DNA of 64,000 nt, from assembly GCA_008694505.1 (NCBI GenBank), contig VZDJ01000623.1, forward strand, positions 5,018,442 through 5,082,441, given 5' to 3'. Origin of the DNA: Cyanoderma ruficeps (taxonomy: Eukaryota; Chordata; Aves; Passeriformes; Timaliidae). A model generated the notes under the pieces. The model had not been told where the DNA came from. It saw only the letters and a list, made by a program, of their open reading frames with translations, and made no database searches. Position numbers and translations under genes: made by a program. Position 1 is the first letter of the stretch. Each line of letters begins with the position of its first letter. Shown here piece by piece: positions 1-11,710 of this stretch.

Positions 1-3000
1 CTTACTACAAAAAAACATGAGCTACATGGTAAGTGTGAACAAAAGGTATGAAGTGGGATGATTTCTTTCAGGATTTGCTTTGTGGATTTTTTCCTCTCAA
101 GAAAATCTAAGCACCTTTGAGAAGGGAAGAGTGTTAAAGAGTAGTTTTACATAAAAGGTGGAGGTTTTTTGGAAAATAAAACTCAGCATAGGAGGTATGG
201 TTTTCTTCTTAATGTTTTTCAATCCACTTCCATTATACAATTCTGTGAACAGGTTTATCAATGTTTAAAATATTTTTATTGCTCTTTTTACTTTTAACAC
301 TTTAACTATCTCAATGGTTTGTTCCTTTTGGTGTCTGAGACTGTAAATTGAATAGACAGATGCAATGTGCAAACAAATATTCTTTGAGCTGTAAACTGAA
401 GAACCAAGTATGAGTTAATCTCACCAATGCCACAACTAAACCAGAAATATTTGCTGCTTTTTAGAAAAGTTTAAGTGTCAAGAAAATTCATGCAGCTAAC
501 TTTCTAATCAACAACAAAAAAATATAAATAACAATTACTTTAAGGTCAGAAATTTTTATCTTCATCAATCTAAAAATGGCTTTCATATAGTGTCTATCTT
601 TAGATTTTCATACAGTTTTGTATTGGACAAATTAAAGAATTAAAAGAATCATTAAAGAATTAAAATAATTCTTTGGGCATTTGTTTTTTAGCTTTTTTTT
701 CAATATTACTTTTGTCAATTTGCTCTGTATTTTTAACAAAGTTAAAAAGAAAAGATAAATTTCTGGCAGGAGTGCTGCACTCAATAGCAATAAATATTGC
801 TAGGATATGGAGACTTTCCTGAAACTTCCTCTATTCAAGAGTTGATTGGGAGGCAAGGATCATAAAGAAAATATTTTTAAAGTTATTTTACATATTGTAC
901 TTGTTCCTCATTAAAATATGCGTTGAATGGATCTTTACTATGCAATGATGTGGTTTTGTTTCAAGAAATCATAATTTCATTCACCTAATTGGGTTTTGTT
1001 GACTTGCTTGGAATAATTAGAAAACACATTTTAGAAACTCTATAATTAAATATGACTTTCCTTGTTTGAATAGAAAACTTCCCTGTATGTGAGCTCCTCT
1101 GCATCAAGCTGCTGGTGGCTTAAGATGCAATCTTGTGCAATCTACATTCAGGAATATTGACATATCTTACACTTAGTGAAAAAAATATTACTAAATCCCC
1201 TGGAAGCAATAGAATATGTATGACCACTATTATTCCTCCTGTTTAAATCAAAACAAAATTAAATACGGCAACCAAAACTCAGAATGTCTTCTTGCAAGGA
1301 AGAGAGGTTGAAACTCATGCTGGTTTTTTCCAGATTCTGCATTAAAGCTCATCTTGTGTTGGTGCCAGCTCCCAAAAAGAATAAAAGTAATTCAGACATA
1401 TTCTCAATTTAATGCTTCTAGTTTTATCCATTGGATTCTTTGAGGAATCTTTCTTCCCGTGATACACTTTGGATAATTATCAGAAAGACACTATTGCCTG
1501 CTTAGGCTCTTTAGCCAAACTTTGTGTAAAATTATCCTGCATAGGTAAATCAGTCTTTGCCATAGGTGTGATTCAGGCAGTTGACTTTTGAGCACTTCCA
1601 TTCTTGCACTGGGCACTGCAAACCCTCCATGTATCCTTTCTTTCATGCCTAGGATCAGTAAATAATATTGTTGCTAAGGAATGCACATACACACACATAT
1701 AAGTGTATATATAAAATAGAACTACTACATACATATGTCAATAGTGCTATTATTTGTTTGTATCTGTTCACGTGTTACGTTGTCGTAAGGAAAATCACTG
1801 GGCCAGGTGAAGCTCCCTGGATAGAAAAGATTTTCCTTCCTTGGAAATTATTTAGTTCATGCAGAGGGTACAAGCTTTCAGAGACTGCAAGCTGACCAGC
1901 AAAGAGTCCAAAATCAAAGAAAGGTCCCCACAGAACTGAGGGGGAGAGCTTGCTGAGAGGAGCAACAGGCAGAGACAACCAGGGATCAGAAATGAGGAAA
2001 GAGAACTTCCCCAGGGCCAGAAAGAGCTGTGCCAATTTTGCTGCAGCTCAATGCTACTGAGCTGGCCAGAAGCTGAGAGCATCCCTGCAGAGGCACAGTG
2101 CACAGCTGTATATAAACCCTTTTTTCTGTACTGGCTGAGTTTTGATGAGCTGTATTTACAGAGTTGTCCTAACATGTATTCTAATTCAATCTGGCTTTCT
2201 CCAGGTTAAAAGTCTTCCACACTGTCTATGCAGAACTACCTCAAAGAATCCAAGTACTTTCAAAATGTCAGAGGCTCTTATTGTAAAAGCTCTGAAAGAG
2301 TTTTTGTGCAAGAACAAACTTTAGACTGTACAAGCTTGTATATATGTGTTTATTTATGTGTATGTATATTTGTGAGACATTCAGCCTAACTTTGGTGAGT
2401 TCCCTTGGTTGTAGTTTCTCTACAGAAACTTCAGTGCAGAGCAGCTTTCTCTGCTTTTTTTAAAGACCTGCCTTCTCTGCCCATCTATCTTTTAAATACA
2501 CAAAGATACAGATGAGAAAACTATCATTGTATTAGAAATATTGTCTTTTGCTGTGTTATATTTGCACTCTAAACAATACAAAGACAGTTTCACATACATA
2601 ATGGGATTTGGGGGTTTTAAAGTTTTTGGATGGTTCTACAAGAAGGCACCCTGTGGAACTGCACTTACAAAACTGAGCCACATGTAACCATGTACAGAAT
2701 TTTCAATGCAGTTAATCATCACAATTCTAATTTCATAATGATATTTTGTATTCATTGTGCCATAGTAGCAGGGGTGGTAGTAATGAGTGACTATTACATA
2801 AATGATCTATTTATCTGGCTTGAATTTTGCTTTAACTATTTCTTCACAGTAAATCAAGGATTTTTAGCCAACCTCATTCAACATGCTTGGGAGCAGAGCC
2901 AGATTTGACCATGCTTATTCACTGAGAAGTAAGGACAGCCCAGTTAACTCTTTGAAGGCAGTGGTATTTGTTTTCCAGGAAGGGGGTGCCCTAGGAGTGG

Positions 3001-5095
3001 CAGAGATCTTTAGAATTCAGCTCTAAGAATAATAAATGAAAACCAGGAATGGGATTTTAAGAGTATGATAAAAGGTACTTTCTGCTCAAATCACTTAATT
3101 TCTTTTCATATTAATCAAAAAAACCCAAAAACCTCAGCATATCTAAACACTTTTACCTCTACCTAAAATAGAAATTTGTGTCTCTGAAAAATATTGGTTT
3201 GTTGTAGAGGAAGGGCAACCACCTCATACTTAAATATCAAACCTCAAATGACTAAAATTTGAAGTGTATGCTACCCTAATATACATATCCATGGGCCTGA
3301 TGCATTCATTGCAGATTTGAAAGTTGTTTGACAAAGAGGGCAGCAACAACTACAGAAGGACTTATACAATATTGTTACAACCTCCCTGGTTTGTATTGAT
3401 ATTTTTAGTCCATGAACATAAATAATATTGAAATGCTGCACAAATATAGCAGATCAAATCTTTTGAAAGAAAATGCCTGCAGTCACTTCTGTACCCCTTC
3501 CTCTAAATTAGCATCTGTGACCCAGCTGCATAAGCAGTTTTTCTGGCCAGGATTGAAGACTCCTTCTCACTACCCCATTGTAATTTTTGTGGAGCACAGC
3601 CATTTAGCATGGGCTGTACTTCTTCTGCAAGGGTTGGGCCCAAGGCTTTTGACAAATTTTGCATTTGCAATTGATTTGCTCCCTCCTGGGCTTGAGAAAA
3701 AAATTCAATGGATAATGCCTCAAAAGCAGACTTTTCATGATGAAATAATAAGGACTGTATGAACTGACAGCATTTCTTTATAATGCTCATTAAGTCAGAC
3801 ATTGTTTTGATTTTTACTGAAAAACTCATTTGCAAGGACTGTAGTCAGAAGAAAAAGAATTGGATGAGATAGATATGTATAGTCAAAGTATTGCATTATG
3901 ATCACAGAGCAGATGAAGGAACCAAGCATCTCTCCCAAACAACACAGAAAATTTATAATGGAGGTAGAAGTCCTACTCATTGAAACTCCAGCTGTTCTGT
4001 TGGACTCATGCTCTAGAAAATATCAGTTAAACTTTGTTCTTTCTTTTGGAAATGAAATTAAAGTTACTTTCAATCTCAATATTTCACAGTCTTCTGCAAT
4101 GAAACAAACAATAGGCTCTAATGTCCCATGGACCAATTGTGAAATGAAAACCCCATGGCACTTTAGGAAGAATAGGTGAGTTAGTTCCAGTGTGGTTTTG
4201 ACAATTACATGCTCTCTGGTTTGAGCTAATTTAACATTCAGATATAAAAAAATATTTTCTTCACTTTCTTCAAACTGCTGTGCCAAGCTTCTGTTCGCTA
4301 CTGCGTGATCTCTGCTAAGGCCAGACAAGAGAGAGGAAATAACATAAGCAAAACTTTCTGAAATACTCATGCTGCTAAAAACCCAATTTCTGCACTTTTC
4401 ACTTCCTTTTAGTAACTTTGTTCATAATTTGTATAATATAAGTTTATAATCAAAGTATTGGGACATTAGTGTGAGGATCATCTGGTGCTTATGAGCAAGG
4501 AACAAAACTGACTAAAAACTAGATTTTTTATCTAATTACCTACTGTTGTTCTTTATAATGGTAGGAGCCTTAAGGCATTATTTTATCAGAAGTGTTATAC
4601 AGTTCAACAGCCTGTGTCTAAAAAAGAACCAATCAGCCCAGTTCTAAGGGAGGCATAAATAGGTATTTTATACACTAACATCAATTAGTTAAGTGCCAGA
4701 TATTATTTTAAAACATAATGAAATTATTATTCATTTTCTTTGTTTAGGTCTCAGCTGTCTCAGATGAATACCAAAAAAAAAAAAAGGATTATGTAAAGAA
4801 TAAATATTAGTTAGGGAAATCTGGCAAAAAATTCAGCTGAGTGGGAAGAGTGTCCAAGTTAAATCCTTTCAAGGAAATATTGTGACCTGCATCATAGGTG
4901 GGGTGGCAAAATCTGCTAGAAGACACATGCTGCAGATATCCTCTGCATTCCTTTTACAGCCATGGACTCTAGAGAATTTGTTACTACATCATTACAAGTC
5001 ATATTTTATGTTTGAAATATTTATAATTTTATTTTATTGAAGCTTAATCTTCAGGTAGGACACTGGGGCATTTTTATACGCCTCCATTTTCACAG
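1..5095. other. AT-rich non-coding DNA, no gene recognised
   Basis: No frame here resembles a known protein and none has a convincing splice context. The stretch holds a short tandem duplication (631-670), a CA/TA-rich patch near 1681-1715, a TG/TA-rich patch near 2336-2375 and a 13-A run at 4773-4785. A CCAAT-type motif near 4628 with a TATA-like element about 25 bases further on is probably chance, since the spacing is short and no transcript is indicated. Intron or intergenic DNA is the simplest reading. Confidence 0.6.
631..670. repeat. 20-bp tandem duplication
   Basis: Two adjacent 20-base units (631-650 and 651-670) share their first 15 bases exactly and differ slightly at the end. The unit is AT-rich, so replication slippage is the likely origin. 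Confidence 0.7.
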
Positions 5096-5163
5096 CCTCG
5101 CGCACAGAGACTGCGCCTTCAGGGCAAGTTTTATTGTGCCAGTGTAACATATGTTCCCAATAG
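5096..5163 (+). other. candidate internal exon (unconfirmed)
   Basis: A pyrimidine tract ending in CAG at 5095 precedes a 68-base segment that ends in AATAG followed by GTAAGT. Only one of the three frames is open through it; it begins PRAQRLRLQGKFYCAS and leaves the downstream intron in phase 2. The segment is clearly richer in CpG than its surroundings, with CGCGC near its start and a further CG inside. I do not recognise the peptide. It could equally be a conserved non-coding element or a chance splice pair; exon status is inference. Confidence 0.2.
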
Positions 5164-6450
5164 GTAAGTGACACATGAAAGGAAAGGAATGTGATTTAAT
5201 GTTTCAATTTTATTGCTTGCAATTTAACATATGGCAGTGAAGAAGATACAATCAATAAAGCTACATGGATGTGAAAGCACACAATAAAAGATGCCTCATA
5301 AGGAAGGTCTGATTTAAAGATTTATTGAATCTAACTAGTCAAATAATTCAACACAAAAATTGTATTTATGGTCTTGGGCTCATTTGTTATTGGCAGCTTG
5401 CTTGTGCACAGTTAATGATTTTGTAAACTTCTTACAGAAATTGGGTGCACATTTTGTACTTCACCTATTTCCATTTCACTTGCATGGAGGAATTGTAACC
5501 CAAATCAACAATGCACTACCATAATTGACTTGGTTCCTGCAGGAGGTTAAAATTTTCATTTTCTCATTTTGTAACCTCTTTCAACATTCATTGATTTTCC
5601 TGATCTTCTCTTCTTTCTCCTCTAAATCTCCGAGAATACTTTCAGCAGTTTCTGCAAAACAATGTGCAAGAAAATCATGCTTCCATTTCTATATTAGTAA
5701 TAAATTGCAAAGACCTTTCAAAAAAAAAGAAAAAAGGTTGAGATATAGAAGCAGATCTAAGAAATCCTCCCCTCCCACTCAAAAAAAGAAAAAAAATGCA
5801 TCTCATTTTTCAAACATCTCTGGTTTAACTGAAAAAATATAATTAAAATTTAAGTTTGCAGTGAGTTTTGTAAAAAGATCTAATTTTTTTTTTAAAAAAA
5901 AAGTAAATTTTTTTTCAGAATAAGCATCTTGGTCAGAAACAGTTTTATTGATAATAGAAAAAACAAGAGCATCTTGAATTTTTCTTCTTTAGGTTGCAGA
6001 GAAGTTAGATGTTGATTCTGAATCTGTTGTTTGTTCTCATTCATAAGTTTACTAAGTTTTACTAAGGTCAGAATTTACTGTACATTATTAAACATATGCA
6101 GAAGTTACATCTTCTGTAATATTCCATTTGATTAATCTGGTTACAATGAGCTGAATACAAACTGATTGTGACAGGGAACTGTTAAGAGAGAATATTTTTA
6201 AAGGTAACCTAAAATTTCACTGTGCTTTACTTTCCCTTCTGTAATCAATTTTTACTTTGTGGAAGGAGAGATATTTTCTGATCCATTTTCTCCTTTATTT
6301 ATTTTATTAATCTTATTTTAACATGCTTACGTGAATGTTTGGTACACACTCTGTTTCTTATGGCAAGAGTTTTGGAGGACACACACACAGGTGGTTCAAC
6401 AAGCGTATTGTACCCATACCTGAACAGGTAGCAGCATTTTACAGGAAACC
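5164..6450. other. AT-rich non-coding DNA with homopolymer blocks
   Basis: No gene is seen. The stretch contains A-rich runs at 5719-5735 and 5781-5798 and alternating T, A and T blocks at 5884-5915 that could fold back on each other. These are typical simple repeats of vertebrate non-coding DNA. Confidence 0.6.
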
Positions 6451-6557
6451 AACACAGTGCCAGCCAGATTTCAGATTTATGGGTCTAGTTCTCCAGCTGC
6501 ATCAGTTTATAGGAGGTTTAAATGCCTGCATTGCCTGTCTCTTGCTGTTGAACATAG
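6451..6557 (+). repeat. unclassified repeat, left copy of an inverted pair
   Basis: This segment matches the reverse complement of 7287-7378. The core, 6476-6518, is about 42 bases long with a single clear mismatch (TAGTTCTCC against TAGCTCTCC). Weaker similarity continues through the CTGTCTCTTG and TGAACATA motifs. The family is not recognised; an old dispersed repeat inserted twice in opposite orientation, or an inverted local duplication, would both explain it. The high core identity argues against chance. Confidence 0.75.
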
Positions 6558-7286
6558 CTTGAGGCTAGCCTTAATTGCCTTTCTGTCTAACATCGGCCTC
6601 CATGAATCTTCTCCATTAACATTTTCCCCAATTTCCACTTCCAAAAGCCTAGAAACTGCTAGCTTTCCACCTTTCAGTCATGTAACCATTAAAGAAAACT
6701 GCACTTAAACCACATTAGGGTCTTGGCATATGTGGAATTTATATATGAAAGAGGCATTGAAAATTCACATAACTATTCTAATAATTCTAGAGCTTCTTCA
6801 TGCTTGGTATGAGCTGAATCCATGCAGGTATATCACTCTGATCCCTAAGTGCCTGTAAATGTCTCTCCCATGACTGCATAGAGCACATGGTACCTATTTG
6901 CTTTGCTGTCACATTTTATGGTTCATGAAGCTCCTTAGGATATGTCTCGCAATAAAAGTTCTATTTAAGAGATGATTGTAATTTTATATGTATGAATGTG
7001 CATATATACACACATAGAGAGGAAAGACATTTGCTAGACATCATCTGCATTCATGTGTACAGTCCCTGTCATTATGGCACTAAGGATTATCCAAAACATT
7101 TGTAAAATCTGTGGGAGAATGGCATAACTGTCAGGAACTTCCATGAGGTTCCTGTTGCTACATATCACTTCCTTTCTATCTTCTGGCTTTAGTTGACACA
7201 AAGACTGCTGGATTCATTCATCCCCTCCTATCTTTTAAATCCTGCTTTGTTTACCTTTGCCACAGTGGTGGGAGGTGAGAGATGAA
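6558..7286. other. spacer between the inverted repeat copies
   Basis: About 730 bases of AT-rich DNA with no recognised coding sequence. A short TA/CA-alternating patch lies at 6985-7012. If the flanking copies were terminal inverted repeats this would be the interior of a small non-autonomous element, but no transposase remnant is visible and no target-site duplication is evident outside the copies. Confidence 0.5.
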
Positions 7287-7378
7287 ATATGTTCAGCACC
7301 AAGAGACAGTCGTAGGCATATACACCTCCTATAAACTGATGCAGCTGGAGAGCTAGACCCATAAAACTGCACTGTGTG
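7287..7378 (-). repeat. unclassified repeat, right copy of an inverted pair
   Basis: Read on the minus strand this copy reproduces the core of 6451-6557, including the block ending TTTATAGGAGGT. About 12 bases present near the start of the left copy (around 6461-6474) are missing here. Both copies have diverged, which suggests an old event. Confidence 0.75.
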
Positions 7379-7915
7379 GGTGCCATATGGAAAAAAGATT
7401 CCATAATCTGTGAAGCATTTGATTTGTATTAAAATTGTCAATATACATCTTCTACACTTATCTCTAGAAATGAAAATTCCTTGCAATGTAGCATTTTTTT
7501 TTAAATTTGTTTTCCAGTTGGTCACTCATGTTTCAGGCAACCATAAAAGACCAGAGTGAGACTTTAATCAAATAAAGGCAATTTACATTTCCCCAAGAAA
7601 AGGATGCCCAATAGATTTCTGGACAAATCCCATGTGAGAAGTTTTCTGTCACCATATATCTACATCATTCTCTGCCAAGCTTAATCATCCAGCTATTGGC
7701 TAAAAATAAGTCCACTGCACCATGGTAACTCCTTAGAGTTGCAAATAATGTTGCTTTTGAGATCTTAAAAGGTCAGCAGCAAAAAACATTCGGCCTTCTT
7801 CACCATGATATAATTAAAACAAAGTCATTGGCTTATTTGGGATAAGAAAAGAATCTCTGTCTTTCTTACACTAAATAAATTGGGAAGTCTCCTTTCAGCA
7901 GCTTATTGTACTTAC
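7379..7915. other. non-coding DNA, nothing recognised
   Basis: No gene or repeat was identified apart from a short T run at 7493-7501. Confidence 0.5.
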
Positions 7916-7993
7916 CCACATGTTTTTGAATAGTGCTTTCCCCAAAATTGTGAGTTTGACTGAAAGTCTGACCCAGCCTCACATGCTGGCAAC
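7916..7993 (-). other. candidate symmetric exon, minus strand (unconfirmed)
   Basis: On the minus strand a good acceptor (pyrimidine-rich tract ending TGCTGTTTCAG) is followed by 78 bases and then a donor of the form GTGG|GTAAGT. The segment is fully open in one frame, with 25 complete codons containing CQHVRLGQTF and ending near STIQKHV. It starts and ends in phase 1, so its inclusion or skipping would keep the frame. Such 1-1 exons are common in genes for extracellular modular proteins. I do not recognise the peptide. A chance splice pair or an exonised old repeat are alternatives. Confidence 0.3.
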
Positions 7994-8844
7994 CTGAAAC
8001 AGCAAATGTAAAGAATGAGTTATTTGGTTGCAAACATTTGCCCATGTCTGACCCTATAAGATATATCAAGGAAAATGGCTGGAAAACAAACCCCTCAATA
8101 ATTTAGTCACCAGCTCAGAAATGCTGACTGCCTGATAGCTGCTGTGAAAATGCCCAGGCTGCCCAACCAAAAAACACCTCAACTATTCACCACATGTGAC
8201 CAAAGCCACAGCTATGGAAAACAGCTTTACAGAAACTCTTTTCAGTACCTTCTCTTTTCCACAGCCCTTGCCAGCCTTCTACACAGTAGGATCCCTGGAA
8301 ACAAGCTCCAAACCCTCTCCTTCTTGACACATCCGTGATGAACAGCTGTAACTCCTTAGGCACTGATTGCAACTGCCTTGAGCTGTGCCATTGACATAAT
8401 CCAAAAAGGCAGCAAAAAATGGAAATATGTTATTGAGTGGTGACCACATGGATAGTGGTCTTCATGCATTGGCTGGATGAGTGGCTTCCAATTTGTATTG
8501 CTGAGGCTGCTGGAAATCATGCACGAAAGACAAGTCTGATTCTTTTTTCACTGTCTCCACTCTGGAGTAATTTCTGGGCAAGGAAAAAGGGAAGAGACCA
8601 AACAAGAGTGTAATTCTTCCTTTCTCTTCCTTTTTGATTAAATTCTTTATTGATATTATTCCTAAAATTTTACTGTTTTCAGGGGAACTCAGACTAAGTC
8701 CAGGAGCTCAGGTGGTGGACACGCTTATAAGAGTTCTGTGCTATTTCAAGTTAAGATACAGAGAGTAGAGGAGGCCCTTCAACGTTTCTTGCTGGCTAGG
8801 TTAACTGGTAGGCAGGTGAGAAATTTGTTATATCAGCTAAGAAC

Positions 8845-8880
8845 AACTTTATGAACAAAGAAGAAGAACTTTATGAACAA
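8845..8880. repeat. short direct repeat (AACTTTATGAACAA twice)
   Basis: The 14-base word occurs at 8845-8858 and 8867-8880 with a GAAGAAG-rich spacer. An 18-base version of the first copy (8842-8859) recurs exactly at 52998-53015. Local duplication by slippage explains the pair; the distant copy may be chance or part of an unrecognised repeat. Confidence 0.65.
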
Positions 8881-10210
8881 CACCTGTATTCTTTCCAGCT
8901 CCTGAGGTAGCTCAAAGAGGATGATGCATTGCCATGTTGGTATGTCCCAGATGAGATTATGTTCTGATTTGAATTACTGGTGAAAAAGAGCTTGGCTGTA
9001 GGTAACACAGCTTCCCTGAGCTTAGCTCTGTTCTTAGCAGCGTATGTGGGCAGGCTTAAGCCTGTACACAGTGTTTTATGACACTCCTGGTTGGCTGGTT
9101 GTTCCCTGTGAGGCCTACAGCAATCCATACCACCAACATTGCAAGGAAATAAAAGACAACTGTGTGAAAAAAAAAAGGGATAAAACTATCTGTAAAAAAC
9201 AATGCCCCACAGTGTTCTATTCATGGCACAAAATTATCCATCTGGGAAACCTTTGCATGATTATTGCTTGAAAGCATTCTTCTTATCTGATCAAGAGTTT
9301 CTTAGGAATTTTTTCATAGACTGGGGTCATAAGACAGTTTCAGGAAGACATGATGCTGCCTGCTGCTCAGCATGGCAGATCCAGTCCAGAAAAAATTATT
9401 GACTCTCAGCACAGGCAGCTCCTGTATAAAGACAGGAAAGGTATCTAAACTTCAGAAATTAGGGAAGTGATGGAGGCAGTTCATTTCCTTTTGTGTTTCT
9501 ATTTATATGAAGAAAGAAAGATATTTCCATGTATATTCTACAGTTTATTTTGCCCTTTCCTTTATGGCGAGACCACATAATTATTGTGTAATTCCACTTT
9601 CCACTTTAAATTCAAGTAATATAAAATATCTCACTGTATATGGTTAATTTTATTTTCAGTTGCTGAAATGTTTATTCTTAAAAATTCTTTCATGTAATTC
9701 TCTAGCAGGTTCAAGTGGGAAACAGCCAATTGCTTCCCAAAGTAGAGCAGGCAGTAAAAAAAAACTAGTGCTATTTCTTGAGAGTGTAAGTGCTTCCACA
9801 ATGTAAGTTACCAAGAAATCAGTACTAAGAAATAAGAAGAAAACAGGATGGGTTTTTTTGTTTTTCTTTGCATGGAAGTTCTTTGGGGTTTTCACAACAG
9901 AAATAGGAGGAAAAATTTGAGGTTTTTCTTCATATGCATAGATATTTCTTGGTAAATTTGGGAAAGTGGTAGTTGGAAGATTGATAATTCTTCACTTTTG
10001 TAAACTAGAAATAGTACTTCTTCTTTGCTTTGTTTTCACTAGACTATGAGCATGAGGTGCTAAAATTTACCAAAGATTGAAGTAAATTAAAATAGACTTG
10101 TAATTTGTCATCATCACAAAACCAATATATCACAAAACTGAGTTCAGGCTTTCTTCAGGATCAGTATGGCAGAAGCACAAACCTACGAGGTTCATTGACG
10201 TGTAAAAGTG

Positions 10211-10236
10211 CAGTGACATTTTAAAAATGTGCACTG
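10211..10236. repeat. near-perfect palindrome
   Basis: CAGTGACATTTT at 10211-10222 pairs with AAAATGTGCACTG on its right, with one unpaired G and almost no loop. The lack of a loop makes a microRNA-type hairpin unlikely; a cruciform-prone palindrome or chance is more plausible. Confidence 0.55.
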
Positions 10237-11640
10237 ACTTTTTAATACTCATGCAGAGTGACTAGGAAAGAAACATATCTGTTAGTGTCCTGTGAACCAG
10301 CCTTTCAGTTAGGTAATAGATGCTGGATTTAGGCACACGCTCATATAGCTCATTTAGAAATTAGTAATTTTGCTTATTAAGCTGAAGGCAAGTAAAAATA
10401 TTTTTGCTGCATTTGGGTTGAAAGGTATGGGATTCATGATTAACTGTGCATCTGCCTTCAATACCAGACAAAAAGTAATAACTTCTTCTCACCATATACA
10501 ACACCTTCCAGAAAAGAAAATCAGAGTGATCTGCAAAAACGGCACATCTTCATAATACATCAAAGAGTTCTTTCCTAAGAAATACTATTTTCTCTATTTT
10601 ACAAGCGAAAAACCAAAGCGAGTAATAGCTACAGTCAATTTTTTCAGCCATTAATGCCCTAAATTACTCCTGTTTGACAGTCTTCAAGTCTTATTCCAGC
10701 ACCTGTCAGAATAGTAGCCAAGCTCCTCCCCTGCTAACCCAAAATGTTGGGTGTATTTCAGCTAGATATCTATAATTAGTACCTAAGCAAGTAGAAGTCA
10801 AGTCATCTGCGGTTATTCATCATTAAGCAATCAGGACATGCTCTAAAGCACCTACATTTGCATTTAGAAATCTTCTGGCAGAAGCCAAGTAAAAGGGGAA
10901 ACTTTTGGGAGTGTCTCAAAATGTCTGAGCCTGCATGGCACAAGTACAAGGTCATTCTTCCTTTTGAAATAAAGGATGCAACAGTGCAGAGAATTACATA
11001 AGACAATGAATGGACCATAAGGAATGTTTGCAAGTGTTTTCAAATGAGTAAATTAAAATTTGTAATCAAGCACATATTTCATAATTTGTTTTGGTACAGA
11101 ACATGGTGAACAAAAAAGTAAAATAATTTCTGACATTGTCCTTGAATACTAAAATTAATTCTATTTATTTCTTAGTTTTAATTATATTTCTATGATAACT
11201 CTCTGGGTTAAATGATCATTATTACATGCAAGTACATTTTTGGCACATTTAAAGTGGAAAATCTTTTCTGATCAAAGAAACTGAGCAGTGGGAGAGCTAC
11301 CTAATGGACTCCAAGGTGCTGATACAGATAATAATTCCTAACAGCTGCCCTACTCTTCTTAGCATTACAATATTCATCAAAGAGAAAGTAAATTTTAGAG
11401 ATTCTCAGGGGAAGTCTTGTAGTGAAAATTGCTATAGGTCAATTCTCTTAATTTTTTATTGGAGAAATCCTATTAATATTTTCACAGATGAGCATAAGTT
11501 AGTTACCTGGAAAACAAGTTTCCTCTTGTTCTACTAATTAATATCCATAGCTAAGACTTCCTAAAACACATGAATTATTGCATCAGTGTGTTTTTTGTTT
11601 GTTGCAAGGTGGGATACCTGGCAGACATTTTTTAATAAAT

Positions 11641-11710
11641 ATCATGGAACCACAGAAATGCTGATCTAGTCCAGCTTCCTGCTCAAAGTAGGATTGTTGC
11701 CAACACTAAC
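11641..11710 (-). mobile_element. CR1 LINE 3' tail fragment, minus strand
   Basis: The sequence starts ATCATGGAACCACAGAAATG, continues with GATCTAGTCCAGC, then CCTGCTCAAAGTAGG. This matches the reverse complement of the 3' end of avian CR1 elements (ATCATAGAATCACAGAAT, then the GATCTAGTCCAAC block, then CCTGCTCAAAGCAGG). It is a heavily 5'-truncated, diverged copy, as is usual for CR1. The right boundary is uncertain. Confidence 0.65.

Larger units (their letters stand above)
7994..11640. other. AT-rich non-coding DNA
   Basis: No gene is recognised. The stretch contains the direct repeat at 8845-8880, a near-palindrome at 10211-10236 and, near 10590-10640, a weak resemblance to the A-rich 'ttttacaagtgaaaaa' part of MIR-type SINEs that is too short to call. 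Confidence 0.55.

Noticed and set aside
4625..4670. CCAAT plus TATA-like promoter
   Set aside because: Spacing is too short, there is no CpG island or downstream gene, and both words are frequent in AT-rich DNA.
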